64,000 nucleotides of DNA from contig CAILVF010000081.1 of the NCBI GenBank assembly GCA_903837605.1, positions 1 to 64,000 of the forward strand, read 5' to 3'. Position numbers and translations under genes: made by a program. Below the pieces are notes generated by a model. It was not told the origin of the DNA, did no database searches, and saw only the letters and a program-made list of their open reading frames with translations. The stretch is from an uncultured Bacteroidales bacterium (GTDB taxonomy: Bacteria; Bacteroidota; Bacteroidia; Bacteroidales; FEN-979). Numbering within the stretch: position 1 is the first letter of the stretch; the number at the start of each line of letters is the position of its first letter. Of this stretch, positions 17,403-26,136 are shown one piece after another.

Positions 17403-18392
17403 TTGGACTCAATACCACATAGCTGGGGGCCTCACAGGTATAACTCCTATACCTGGAAAATGAAAGCCCTTTTCGGTGAACGCCTGCAGAAACTGGCTAT
17501 TGACGCGGGCTTCACCTGTCCCAACCGTGACGGATCCAAAGGGAGCGGGGGCTGTACATACTGCGTCAATGAAGCCTTCAACCCCTCCTATTGCGAAAGC
17601 ACCTCTTCAATCACAGAACAGATCAGGCTGGGGATTGAGTTTCATGCAGTAAGGTACAGGCGTGCAAACAAATTCCTGGCCTATTTCCAGCCTTATTCCA
17701 ACACTTATGCGGCTCTTGCCGTATTGAAGGAAAAATACGAAGAGGCTCTCTCCTATCCTGGTGTGGTTGGGCTTGTACTGGGTACAAGGCCTGATTGCAT
17801 TGACGATGACATCCTCCTTTACCTGTCATCATTGACAAGTAAATATTTCGTGCAGGTGGAATTCGGCATCGAGTCAATCTATAATGGGACACTGCAGCGC
17901 ATCAACCGTTGCCATACGGTTGAAGAAGGCGTGGATGCAATCATAAAGACCCATGCGATGGGGATCAGCACAGGGGCTCATTTCATATTCGGCCTCCCGG
18001 GTGAGACACCGGAAATGATGTACAAATATGCCGAATTCATTTCGGCCCTGCCACTCGAGAGTGTAAAGTTCCACCAGCTCCAGGTCATCAAGGGAACCGC
18101 AATGGAGAAGGAATTCATCGAAAAACCAGGTGATTTTAACATGTTCACACTGGAATCATATATCGATTTCATTATCGGTTTTCTTGAAGAACTTAGCCCG
18201 GAGACATCAATCGAACGTTTTGCAGGGGAAGTGCCTCCACGATATATCGAAGAACATAATTGGGGGTTGCTGCGCTATGACGAGGTACTCAGAAGGATTG
18301 AGAGGGAACTGGAGAAACGAGGGACGTGGCAGGGAAGGAAATGCAGTGGCACCAACCGGATTTCCGATAATTACAGTGGCCGTGATCAATAA
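17403..18392 (+). CDS. Radical SAM protein, TIGR01212/YhcC family
   Basis: A 329-residue radical SAM enzyme of the YhcC group. The cluster cysteines appear in FTCPNRDGSKGSGGCTYC, followed by NEAFNPSYC; later blocks FGIESIYNGTLQRINR and GAHFIFGLPGETPEMM are family-typical. The family reaction is not well defined. The start is TTG at 17403: the frame is closed by the TAA of the transporter gene at 17394-17396, and starting at the first ATG (17460) would remove the conserved HSWGPHRYNSYTW segment. The 6-base gap suggests co-transcription with the transporter gene. Confidence 0.87.
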   Translation: MDSIPHSWGPHRYNSYTWKMKALFGERLQKLAIDAGFTCPNRDGSKGSGGCTYCVNEAFNPSYCESTSSITEQIRLGIEFHAVRYRRANKFLAYFQPYSNTYAALAVLKEKYEEALSYPGVVGLVLGTRPDCIDDDILLYLSSLTSKYFVQVEFGIESIYNGTLQRINRCHTVEEGVDAIIKTHAMGISTGAHFIFGLPGETPEMMYKYAEFISALPLESVKFHQLQVIKGTAMEKEFIEKPGDFNMFTLESYIDFIIGFLEELSPETSIERFAGEVPPRYIEEHNWGLLRYDEVLRRIERELEKRGTWQGRKCSGTNRISDNYSGRDQ

Positions 18393-18431
18393 ATCCATTG
18401 ATTTAAATCTGTTAGCGAACAAATAGTCATT

Positions 18432-20090
18432 ATGAAAAAGCTTGCTTTTCTTTTAGTATTCACCGGCGTTTTTTGCTTTTTAAGCAGTTTTTCATTCGCT
18501 CAAAAGCCAGGCTGGCTTTGGGCAAGAAGTGCGGGGGGAATGGGAAGAGATATAGCAAATTCCGTTTCAGCTGATGCTTCAGGGAATTCCTATATGGCAG
18601 GTGCTTTTGTTGATCCCTCTATTGCCTTTGGCTTCTATACTTTAACGAATTCGGGGTATGCCGATGGCTTTCTTGTCAAATATGCCACCGGCGGAAATGT
18701 GCTTTGGGCGAAAAAAGCGGGCGGAACCGATTTTGATTTTCTGTATTGTGTTGCATCAGATGCTTCAGGGAATTCATTTGTAACAGGTTTTTTTTACAGT
18801 CCCACCGTTGTTCTGGACTCAGATACTTTGACGAATTCGAGCAAAGGCACCTGCGATATGCTTATTGCAAAATACGATGCCAACGGGAATGTGCTTTGGG
18901 CAAAAAATGCAAACGGAGCAAGTTATGATTGGGGAGTTTCCGTTACCGTGGATGCTTCGGGAAATTCTTATGCAGCAGGAGGATTTATGAGTCCCACCCT
19001 TACCTTTGGCTCAACTATCCTGGTCAGTGAGGGAGGTGAGGATATGTTCCTCGCAAAGTACGATGAGAATGGAAATGTGCTATGGGCAAAAAGTGCCGGA
19101 GGTACAGCCAATGAAGACGCAGCGAGCGTTATTACGGATGCTTCAGGGAATTCCTATGTTGCAGGGAAATTTTACAGTTCCACGATCACCTTCGGCTCTT
19201 TTACATTGATCAATAACAATCCGGGTTTGAGTGACGCATTCCTTGTGAAATATGATTCCGGCGGGAATGTACTATGGGCAAAAGATATCGGCGGCCAAAG
19301 TGATGATATGGCTATGGGTGTTGCAACAGACACTTCAGGAAACCTCTATATGACCGGATGGTTTCGAAGCCAAACCCTTAACCTGGGTTCTGTTATATTA
19401 ACGGGGACAGGCTATGAGGATATGTTTCTTGCCAAATATACTGCCGATGGAAATATAGTTTGGGCTAAATCTTCCGGCGGAAAATCGGAGGTAATAGCAG
19501 GTTCTGTTGCAGTAAATGGTTCAGGATGTCCGTTAGTGGTTGGTTTCTTTTTTAATACTGCCCTTGTACTTGGCTCTGATACCTTGACGAATGCAGGCCG
19601 GTCGGATACATTTATTGCGAAATACGATACCGGCGGAAATGTGCTTTGGGCAAACAGCGTTGGAGGAACGGGTAATGATGAAGGGAGTTCTATAGCTTTA
19701 GATATATCGGGAAATATTTATATAGCAGGCTGGTTTAACAGTCCCGGCCTTGCTTTTGGCACCACTACTTTAACGGGGACAGGAAATGATACAACTTTTA
19801 CGATGTTTCTTGCAAAATCAGGACATGGCGCAGGGATTGACAATTTGCGAAATTCATTAAACATTTCTTTTTCCCCGAATCCAGCAGCAGAAAAGATAAC
19901 CATTGAAATACCAGGGATCAGGGCCCGGGGTCAATTATCCATTTCGAACCTCAACGGGCAGGAACTCATCACCCTGCAACTAATCCAACCCAAAACCCAA
20001 ATTGACATTTCCAGCTTGCCTGATGGCGTGTATTTTGCGCGGCTGACCAGCGATAAGTCAGTGGTTACAGGGAAATTTATCAAGCAATGA
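18432..20090 (+). CDS. Beta-propeller (SBBP-repeat) protein with T9SS type A tail
   Basis: A 552-residue secreted protein. Signal peptide residues 1-23 (SSFSFAQ end). About seven repeats follow, each near 68 residues, with core GNVLWAKxxGG then DASGNSYVAGxF and a TFGSxTLTN strand; these form an SBBP-like propeller. The last 80 residues, beginning FSPNPAAEKITIEIP and ending LPDGVYFARLTSDKSVVTG then KFIKQ, are a T9SS type A sorting domain, so the product should be exported across the outer membrane and processed. Ligand unknown. No clear promoter; TAAATCTG at about 18403 is a one-mismatch candidate. Confidence 0.9.
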   Translation: MKKLAFLLVFTGVFCFLSSFSFAQKPGWLWARSAGGMGRDIANSVSADASGNSYMAGAFVDPSIAFGFYTLTNSGYADGFLVKYATGGNVLWAKKAGGTDFDFLYCVASDASGNSFVTGFFYSPTVVLDSDTLTNSSKGTCDMLIAKYDANGNVLWAKNANGASYDWGVSVTVDASGNSYAAGGFMSPTLTFGSTILVSEGGEDMFLAKYDENGNVLWAKSAGGTANEDAASVITDASGNSYVAGKFYSSTITFGSFTLINNNPGLSDAFLVKYDSGGNVLWAKDIGGQSDDMAMGVATDTSGNLYMTGWFRSQTLNLGSVILTGTGYEDMFLAKYTADGNIVWAKSSGGKSEVIAGSVAVNGSGCPLVVGFFFNTALVLGSDTLTNAGRSDTFIAKYDTGGNVLWANSVGGTGNDEGSSIALDISGNIYIAGWFNSPGLAFGTTTLTGTGNDTTFTMFLAKSGHGAGIDNLRNSLNISFSPNPAAEKITIEIPGIRARGQLSISNLNGQELITLQLIQPKTQIDISSLPDGVYFARLTSDKSVVTGKFIKQ

Positions 20091-20104
20091 AAATCGGTGA
20101 TAGA

Positions 20105-20139
20105 AGCCAGCAGCCAGCAGTCAGCAGCCTGCAGCCGGT
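20105..20139. repeat. Heptamer tandem array, unit AGCCAGC, five copies
   Basis: Units: AGCCAGC, AGCCAGC, AGTCAGC, AGCCTGC, AGCCGGT, with strict 7-base period. It lies in the 95-base gap between the convergent stops of the propeller gene and pstB, and no other feature was seen in that gap. Confidence 0.85.
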
Positions 20140-20185
20140 CAATTTGAACATTGCAATTCGTAAATCCTAAATCGTACTTCGCAAA

Positions 20186-20941
20186 TTAATTGAACATCCC
20201 CTCCAGGTAGGATTTGGTTTTTTCTTCCTGCGGATTTTCGAAGAAGTCTTTGGCGGGGCCTTGTTCGACTACTTCGCCCATATACATGAAGATGACGTTG
20301 TCGGCAATGCGGCGGGCCTGGCGGAGGACATGGGTGACTACCACGATTGTAAAGTGGGGTTTTATCTCCTGGAATTTCTCGTCTATGAAACGGCTCGAGA
20401 TGGGGTCGAGGGCAGAGGTGGGTTCATCGGCAAGTATGATGTCGGGGTTCACGGCCAGTCCGCGTGCAAGACAAAGCCGTTGCTGCTGTCCTATCGACAG
20501 TCTTGAGGCGGGTTCCCTTAAGCGTTTCCTGACCTCTTCATAGAGATTGGCCTGCCTGAGGTAATCCATGACCAGGATGCTTTGTTTTCGCCTGCCCCTT
20601 ATCCCTCTCAGTTTAAGAGCATAAGCGATATTATTGTATATGGTCATTGGCAATGGGTATGGCCTCTGAGATAGAAGTCCCATGCTCTGCCTGAGTTTGC
20701 TGATATCGGCGCCAGGCTCGAAAATGTTCTTTTCGTTGATCAGGATCTCACCGCTTACTTTAAGCTCGGGATAAAGGTCGGTGAGGCGGTTCATGCATTT
20801 CAGGAGAGTGGTTTTACCGCAGCCGGAGGGCCCGAGGATCACAGTGATCTTGTTTTTCGGGATCTCGACATTGATATCATGAAGGATCTGTGTCTTCCCG
20901 GCAAAAACATTAAGATTCTTTATTTTTATGGCAGTCTCCAT
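20186..20941 (-). CDS. pstB: PstB, phosphate ABC transporter ATPase
   Basis: Cytoplasmic ATPase of the high-affinity phosphate importer. Visible: Walker A GPSGCGKTT (about 37-45), Q-loop near SQRPYPLPMT, signature LSIGQQQRLCLARGLA, Walker B IILADEPTSALDP and the switch His in VVVTH. Length 251 is typical. Fourth gene of pstS-pstC-pstA-pstB, 10 bases after pstA. The usual phoU gene is not found after it. Confidence 0.96.
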   Translation of the reverse strand: METAIKIKNLNVFAGKTQILHDINVEIPKNKITVILGPSGCGKTTLLKCMNRLTDLYPELKVSGEILINEKNIFEPGADISKLRQSMGLLSQRPYPLPMTIYNNIAYALKLRGIRGRRKQSILVMDYLRQANLYEEVRKRLREPASRLSIGQQQRLCLARGLAVNPDIILADEPTSALDPISSRFIDEKFQEIKPHFTIVVVTHVLRQARRIADNVIFMYMGEVVEQGPAKDFFENPQEEKTKSYLEGMFN

Positions 20942-20951
20942 AATGCGAAGG

Positions 20952-21809
20952 TCAGAAATTTATTTTGGTTTTATGATAACGTTTCCCGAGCCCCCTTGAA
21001 AAAAGGCTGACTATGAGAATGATAACGGTAAGCACAAGGGCTGAAGCATAGGCCCTTGCCTGGACTTCAGGTACGGGGGAAGCAAGCTGGAAGAAGATAG
21101 AAAGCGGAAGCGTAGCCACCGGTTCCATCAGGGAGTTAGGCAGGTTATCGGTATACCCTGCTGTAAAAAGTACCGAGGCGGCATCGCCAATGGCACGTCC
21201 GAAAGAAAGAAGAACCGCCGTGATAATACCCGACACCGATTGCCTTGTGAAAATCTTAAAAGCAAGTTCCGATTTGTTGCTCCCAAGGGAATAGGTGGCT
21301 TCGGAAAGCCCCATGGGAACGGTCCTCAGTATCTCATCCATAGACCTTATCATGATAGGAAGGATGAATAATGTCACGGTGATGATACCCGCCAGAAGGG
21401 AAGTCTGCAAGCCGATAAACACCATCAGCGTAAATCCGAAAGCACCGTATACTATCGAAGGCACTCCCCAGATCAGGTCAAGGATGAAACGGATAAGGTT
21501 GACCAGTTTTTTTCGCCTTACCAGGAAAACGTTCATATAAAGCGCGACCGGCAATCCGATCACAAAGGCAAGCACTGTGGCGCCTATAGCAAGAACGAGT
21601 GAACCCACGATAGCATTAAGTATCCCCCCTCCCTTGCCGTAATAATAGCCCCCGCTGGGCACTGAAGTCAGCATCTCCCACGACAGGGCTTTCATCCCTT
21701 TTTCAAAGACACTGTAAATGATGATTCCCAGGATAATAAGAATGATGGCTGTTGTCAGGTTCATCAGTATCCTGAAAAATGTTTCTTCCGCTTTCAGTGT
21801 CCTTTTCAT
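20952..21809 (-). CDS. pstA: PstA, phosphate ABC transporter permease
   Basis: Inner-membrane permease of 285 residues with six predicted helices. The EAA-like loop is seen in EILRTVPMGLSEATYSLGSNKSELAFKI, the site that contacts PstB. It starts 1 base after pstC stops. The first cytoplasmic segment is short and basic, as usual. Confidence 0.95.
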   Translation of the reverse strand: MKRTLKAEETFFRILMNLTTAIILIILGIIIYSVFEKGMKALSWEMLTSVPSGGYYYGKGGGILNAIVGSLVLAIGATVLAFVIGLPVALYMNVFLVRRKKLVNLIRFILDLIWGVPSIVYGAFGFTLMVFIGLQTSLLAGIITVTLFILPIMIRSMDEILRTVPMGLSEATYSLGSNKSELAFKIFTRQSVSGIITAVLLSFGRAIGDAASVLFTAGYTDNLPNSLMEPVATLPLSIFFQLASPVPEVQARAYASALVLTVIILIVSLFSRGLGKRYHKTKINF

Positions 21810-21810
21810 T

Positions 21811-22701
21811 TCAATACTTATTATACCTGGCTATAAAGAAATGCATGAGAAGGTTGAAGAACAGCGAGACCACCAGCAGCAAAAGGGCTGCAAACATCAG
21901 GGCCGAGTCATACTGAGGGATGGACAGCACCTCCCCGTAATTGTTCGCGATCAGGGCGGGCAATGTGTATCCGGGATCAAACACTGAATGAGGTACCTTA
22001 ATTACATTCCCCACGACCATCAGTACGGCCATGGTTTCGCCGAAAGCCCTTGCAAGCCCGAATCCAACAGATGCTATGATACCCGGCAATGCTTTGCGCA
22101 AAAGCACATGCTTGACCATCTGCCATTTGGTCGCACCGAGCGACAGGGTTGCTTCCTTGAGTTCGGTAGGTATTGTCCTGAAAATCTCGATCATGATATT
22201 CAGGATGAACGGGATGATCATGACACTAAGCACAAGGGCTCCCGCAAGAATGCTGTATCCCATGGTCTGTATCCCGAACCAGGGGCCCAGGTAATGTGAA
22301 ATAAAAGGAACTATGACCAGTATACCCCAAACCCCGTAAACCACCGAAGGGATGCCGGCAAGGATATCGATTACAGGGTGCATGATCCTCAGGAAGCGTT
22401 TTTTCGCGTACTGAGTCACATTGATTGCTGTAAGAAGGCAGATAGGCGTGGAAATTATAATGGCCAGAAGGGTTACCCATACCGAGCCTACAATAAAGGG
22501 ATAAAATCCGAATTCCCCCCTGGAAGGATGCCATGAATGCGAAAAGATAAGGTCCTTGAGAGTGTAACTCTTCAGCAGAAGGAAGGATTTGAAATAAAGT
22601 CCCCCAAACAGCATGAAAGGCAGGAAAGCGATGATGAGCAGGCTGAAAAGCATCCAGCTGTAATTCACCACATGCCTTTGCTGCCTGTTCAGTAGGTACA
22701 T
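21811..22701 (-). CDS. pstC: PstC, phosphate ABC transporter permease
   Basis: Inner-membrane permease of 296 residues, partner of PstA. It shows about six membrane helices and the EAA loop EIFRTIPTELKEATLSLGATKWQMVKH, with GVWGILVIVPF after the DILAGIPSVVYG motif typical of phosphate permeases. It starts 1 base after the pstS stop codon, indicating tight coupling. Confidence 0.95.
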   Translation of the reverse strand: MYLLNRQQRHVVNYSWMLFSLLIIAFLPFMLFGGLYFKSFLLLKSYTLKDLIFSHSWHPSRGEFGFYPFIVGSVWVTLLAIIISTPICLLTAINVTQYAKKRFLRIMHPVIDILAGIPSVVYGVWGILVIVPFISHYLGPWFGIQTMGYSILAGALVLSVMIIPFILNIMIEIFRTIPTELKEATLSLGATKWQMVKHVLLRKALPGIIASVGFGLARAFGETMAVLMVVGNVIKVPHSVFDPGYTLPALIANNYGEVLSIPQYDSALMFAALLLLVVSLFFNLLMHFFIARYNKY

Positions 22702-22702
22702 A

Positions 22703-23683
22703 TCACAGTAATTTGTTCAACTCTCCCTTGATCATCTCATCTTTCAGGCGCACATATCCTGCTTCATTCACAAATTTCTGGCCGTCGGAGAGTATAAAAT
22801 TAAGAAAAGCAAGCACAAGTTTATTGGCAGGTTTGCCTCCCGACACAAAATAAAGCTTGCGGGCAGGGGGTGAAGGGTACCTTCCATCGTTAATAGCGGC
22901 CATAACCTCATCAATGGAATGATAAAAATCCTCTTCCTTGTCTAACTTCCCGTTTCCGTTAATGTCGATAGGGATAACCGAAAGGCCCTGGTATGGTTTG
23001 CGGCTCTGGACGTCGAATACAAAATTCAGGTTATTATAGCCTATTCCATAAAGAGTCTTCCTCACGGCATCGGCAACACCCGGGTCACCGTTCACTCCAA
23101 TCCCCTGCAAGTCCTCCTGTTTCTTATTCATCATGAATTTTGCCCACATATCGGCTGCCCCGCATGCGTCGGAGCGGGTGAATACTTCCATTGCATTTGC
23201 ATCTTTAATGCCGATGAGCTGGCCCCAGGTTTTCACATTTCCCGTAATAAAGATCCCGTAAAATTTATCCCTGGTCACACCGGTAGCCTGTATGGTCTTA
23301 ACCAGGGGGCTTGATGCATTCATCACAGGCAATACAGCATCTTTGGCACAGGCCAGGGACCAGGCACCTTTGGCCTTTTCCTCGGGGCTCACTTCTTTGG
23401 AATACATTCCCAGGTCTACCATTTTTGACAAAGCATCGGCCATTCCTTTACCCGCTCCACCGGCAGAAATATTGATAGTGACAGCAGGATGAAGCTTCCT
23501 GAACTCCTCAGCCCATCGTATTGTAAGAGGATACAGGGCAAAGGCACCCGAAATAGTGATCTTCCCTTTAAGAGTGTCTTTGGTATCAGCAGAATTATCA
23601 TTATGCCTGCAGGAAACAAGTATGCCGAGCATACCGGCGAGTATTAAAAGTACAAATAGTTGAAAAGCGCGCTTCAGATTCAT
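22703..23683 (-). CDS. pstS: PstS-like phosphate-binding lipoprotein
   Basis: Substrate-binding protein of 326 residues. The lipobox is at LGILVSCRHND, so the mature protein is lipid-anchored. Phosphate-binding loops are visible: ISGAFALYPL at the N-terminus (TGSG-like in classic PstS, here SGAF), SAGGAGKGMADAL, and TRSDACGAADMWAKFM. First gene of the pst operon; its start is 9 bases from an imperfect palindrome (23693-23707). It belongs to a divergent PstS branch, but the neighbouring pstCAB genes support phosphate as substrate. Confidence 0.88.
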   Translation of the reverse strand: MNLKRAFQLFVLLILAGMLGILVSCRHNDNSADTKDTLKGKITISGAFALYPLTIRWAEEFRKLHPAVTINISAGGAGKGMADALSKMVDLGMYSKEVSPEEKAKGAWSLACAKDAVLPVMNASSPLVKTIQATGVTRDKFYGIFITGNVKTWGQLIGIKDANAMEVFTRSDACGAADMWAKFMMNKKQEDLQGIGVNGDPGVADAVRKTLYGIGYNNLNFVFDVQSRKPYQGLSVIPIDINGNGKLDKEEDFYHSIDEVMAAINDGRYPSPPARKLYFVSGGKPANKLVLAFLNFILSDGQKFVNEAGYVRLKDEMIKGELNKLL

Positions 23684-23692
23684 AATCAGAGA

Positions 23693-23707
23693 AATTTCCG
23701 CGAAATT
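23693..23707. promoter_or_regulatory. Inverted repeat AATTTC-CGC-GAAATT just upstream of pstS
   Basis: 6-bp arms 23693-23698 and 23702-23707 around a 3-base centre. On the minus strand it ends 9 bases before the pstS start codon, so a bound protein or RNA hairpin could block translation or transcription. It shares the words GAAAT/ATTTC with the palindrome at 23748. Confidence 0.4.
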
Positions 23708-23714
23708 ATTTTAA

Positions 23715-23742
23715 AAGAATTCAAGCCGGAAGGAGAATTCTT
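23715..23742 (-). terminator. Weak hairpin between moxR and pstS
   Basis: Arms AAGAATTC (23715-23722) and GAATTCTT (23735-23742) with a 12-base loop. On the minus strand the second arm continues into TTTT, resembling an AT-rich terminator after moxR. It may alternatively be part of pst control. Stability is modest. Confidence 0.4.
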
Positions 23743-23747
23743 AAAAG

Positions 23748-23761
23748 GTGAAATATTTCAC
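23748..23761. promoter_or_regulatory. Perfect 14-bp palindrome GTGAAATATTTCAC
   Basis: Fully self-complementary, covering the last base of the moxR stop codon and the first bases of the moxR-pstS gap, about 65 bases upstream of the pstS ATG. It could be an operator for the pst operon; no regulator is encoded nearby and no sigma element was identified in this gap. Confidence 0.4.
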
Positions 23762-24747
23762 TATAAAATATGTTTTATAATAGCTTCTTCGCGAATGCCT
23801 TCGGCTTCTGCTTTATAATTTCTTACAATCCTGTGCCTTAGAACGGGAATTGCGACCGCTTTTACATCCTCAATATCAGGTGAATATTTCCCTTTTAAAA
23901 CGGCATGGCATTTTGCTCCGATGATCAGGTTCTGGGAAGCCCTTGGGCCAGCCCCCCAGGTAAGGTATTCTTTTGCCCAGGCATCTGCCCCCGGTGTTCC
24001 TGGCCGTGTTTTTGAAGCAAGGCCGACCGAGTAATTATATACGTTTTCAGGTACCGGTATCTTGCGGATGAGATTCTGGAAGAACAGAATCTCGGAAGCA
24101 TTAAGCACAACTTCCGGCCTGGCAATTTTATCGGAGGTTGTCATTTTCATAATGCTGACCTCCTCCTCATGAGAAGGATAATCCAGCCATATGTTAAACA
24201 TAAACCGGTCAAGCTGGGCTTCAGGCAAAGGATATGTGCCTTCCTGTTCAATGGGGTTCTGGGTTGCAAGCACAAAGAAAGGTTCATCGAGGTGATAAGT
24301 TTGCCCGGCAACAGTGACCGCTTTTTCCTGCATAGCTTCGAGCAGGGCGCTCTGGGTTTTCGGAGGGGTACGGTTTATCTCATCCGCCAGGATAATATTT
24401 GCAAAAACGGGTCCTTTGATAAAGCGAAAGTGCCTCGATTCATCCAGGATCTCAGTTCCTATTATATCGGAGGGCATAAGATCGGGGGTGAACTGGATCC
24501 TGTTAAAGCTCAGGCCTAGAACGTTTGAAATGGTATGGACCATCAGCGTTTTGGCCAGGCCAGGCACGCCCACGAGAAGACAATGCCCCCTGCTGAATAC
24601 CGAGATCAGCAGGCCGTCGATCACTTCTTTCTGGCCTTCAATAACTTTGGCAATTTCCTGTTTAAGAAGGGTATATTTTCCTACCAGTGCATCAACAGCT
24701 TCAACATCTGATTTATATGGCAGGGCATGTGTGTTTAACGTATCCAT
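23761..24747 (-). CDS. MoxR-family AAA+ ATPase
   Basis: A 328-residue AAA+ chaperone. Walker A is GVPGLAKT, Walker B IILADEINRTPPKTQSALLEAM and sensor 1 FFVLATQNPIEQEGTYPLPEAQLDRF, all typical of MoxR proteins. Members usually act with VWA-domain partners to insert cofactors or mature protein complexes; none is present here. The start overlaps the SurA-like gene by 13 bases, so it belongs to the envelope-chaperone operon upstream. Confidence 0.94.
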   Translation of the reverse strand: MDTLNTHALPYKSDVEAVDALVGKYTLLKQEIAKVIEGQKEVIDGLLISVFSRGHCLLVGVPGLAKTLMVHTISNVLGLSFNRIQFTPDLMPSDIIGTEILDESRHFRFIKGPVFANIILADEINRTPPKTQSALLEAMQEKAVTVAGQTYHLDEPFFVLATQNPIEQEGTYPLPEAQLDRFMFNIWLDYPSHEEEVSIMKMTTSDKIARPEVVLNASEILFFQNLIRKIPVPENVYNYSVGLASKTRPGTPGADAWAKEYLTWGAGPRASQNLIIGAKCHAVLKGKYSPDIEDVKAVAIPVLRHRIVRNYKAEAEGIREEAIIKHIL

Positions 24748-26105
24748 TTTCTAGTAAATTCACAATGTGCATATTGCTCGGAAATTTTAATATATGTTCC
24801 CGGCAATTTCTGGGTGACCCATTGATTAATAACTTTTTCCTTTTTCTGGTTCAGTGTCATTTGCTGAATTCGCGCATAATCATTCTCCAGGTTGGCACGA
24901 TGCGGGCTTGTCCTGTCTTTCAGGTAGTACATCCTGTATTCCTGCTTGCCCCTTTCGGTTTTCATAAGGACCGATGAACTGACTTCGCCGACCTTGAGTT
25001 TATCAACAATGAAAAATACTTTAGGATCAAGCTGTGAGAGCTGGCTTGCCTCAAACCGGGTAGTACCGGTTGCGTTATTGACAACCAGTCCCCCGTTATT
25101 CTTGGAAGGGTCATCGGAGTACCTGACGACAGCATCGTCGAAGGATATCTTTTTCGTAGTGATCATCACAACCACGCTGTCGAGAGTAGCTTTGGCCTTG
25201 TTCAGGTTTGCCATTGAAACCTGGGGTTGCAGCAGGATATGTCTTACATTGATATATTCACCTCTTCTTTCGATAAGCTGCAATATATGGAACCCGTCTT
25301 CAGTTTCCACAATATCGGAGACTTCCCCGGCGGTCTTAAGTTTGAACGCAGCTGCTTCAAACTCGGGCCGCATATCCCCCCTTTTGAACATGCCGAGTTC
25401 CCCTCCCTGCTTAGCTGAGCCGGGATCCTCTGAATACAAAACGGCAAGGGTTGCAAATTCATCCCCTTTTACAATTCTTTCTTTGAAGCCTTTGAGCTTA
25501 TTGATCACGATTTGTTTCTCTTCCTGGCCAATCACGGGCTGTTTAATGATCAGGCCTATTTCGAACTCGGCGTTTACCAGGGGGATGCTGTCTTTATCTA
25601 TTTTTTTGTAAAAACTTTTAACCTCTGAAGGGGTCGTGGTTATGTCCTTGGTGACCTTGGCTTCCTCCTGTTCGGTAAGCATCTGTTCCCTGATAATTTC
25701 CTTGAGCTCACTTTTGATTTCAAGCAGAGATTTCCCGTAATATTCCTCCAGTTTTTCAGGAGATCCGGCTTGAGAGATGAAGTACCTCATACGCCTGTCC
25801 ATTTCGGCTTCCACCTGGGCGTCGGTAACTTTAATACTGTCAACCTGGGCCTGGTGCAGCAGCAGTTTCATATAAAGCAGTTTGTCGAGGATCTGGCACT
25901 TCACCTTGTCGGGGCTTCCTTTAATGACACCCTGGCCCCGCAGCTGTAGGTACTGGCCTTCGATATCCGATTTAAGTACCATGTTCCCGCCAACTACAGC
26001 AATAACTCCATCAATTACCGTATCCTGGGACTGCTGGGCATATACTTTTAACTGGGAGGATAAGCATATTAAAATGATCAGGATAAAGCTTCGGTTTAAC
26101 TGCAT
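24735..26105 (-). CDS. SurA-like periplasmic chaperone with two PpiC domains
   Basis: A 456-residue exported protein (signal peptide ending near LKVYAQQ). Order: N-terminal SurA chaperone helices (DTVIDGVIAVVGGNMVLKSD, about 30-180), then two parvulin-type PpiC domains: residues about 185-290 (FEIGLIIKQPV...GELGMFKRGDM...DGFHILQLIERR) and about 290-395 (INVRHILLQPQV). The family prepares outer-membrane proteins for BAM insertion. Its 3' end overlaps moxR by 13 bases. Confidence 0.9.
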   Translation of the reverse strand: MQLNRSFILIILICLSSQLKVYAQQSQDTVIDGVIAVVGGNMVLKSDIEGQYLQLRGQGVIKGSPDKVKCQILDKLLYMKLLLHQAQVDSIKVTDAQVEAEMDRRMRYFISQAGSPEKLEEYYGKSLLEIKSELKEIIREQMLTEQEEAKVTKDITTTPSEVKSFYKKIDKDSIPLVNAEFEIGLIIKQPVIGQEEKQIVINKLKGFKERIVKGDEFATLAVLYSEDPGSAKQGGELGMFKRGDMRPEFEAAAFKLKTAGEVSDIVETEDGFHILQLIERRGEYINVRHILLQPQVSMANLNKAKATLDSVVVMITTKKISFDDAVVRYSDDPSKNNGGLVVNNATGTTRFEASQLSQLDPKVFFIVDKLKVGEVSSSVLMKTERGKQEYRMYYLKDRTSPHRANLENDYARIQQMTLNQKKEKVINQWVTQKLPGTYIKISEQYAHCEFTRKWIR

Positions 26106-26136
26106 GATTGAGATTCCTTTGAAAAATTAAAATACT

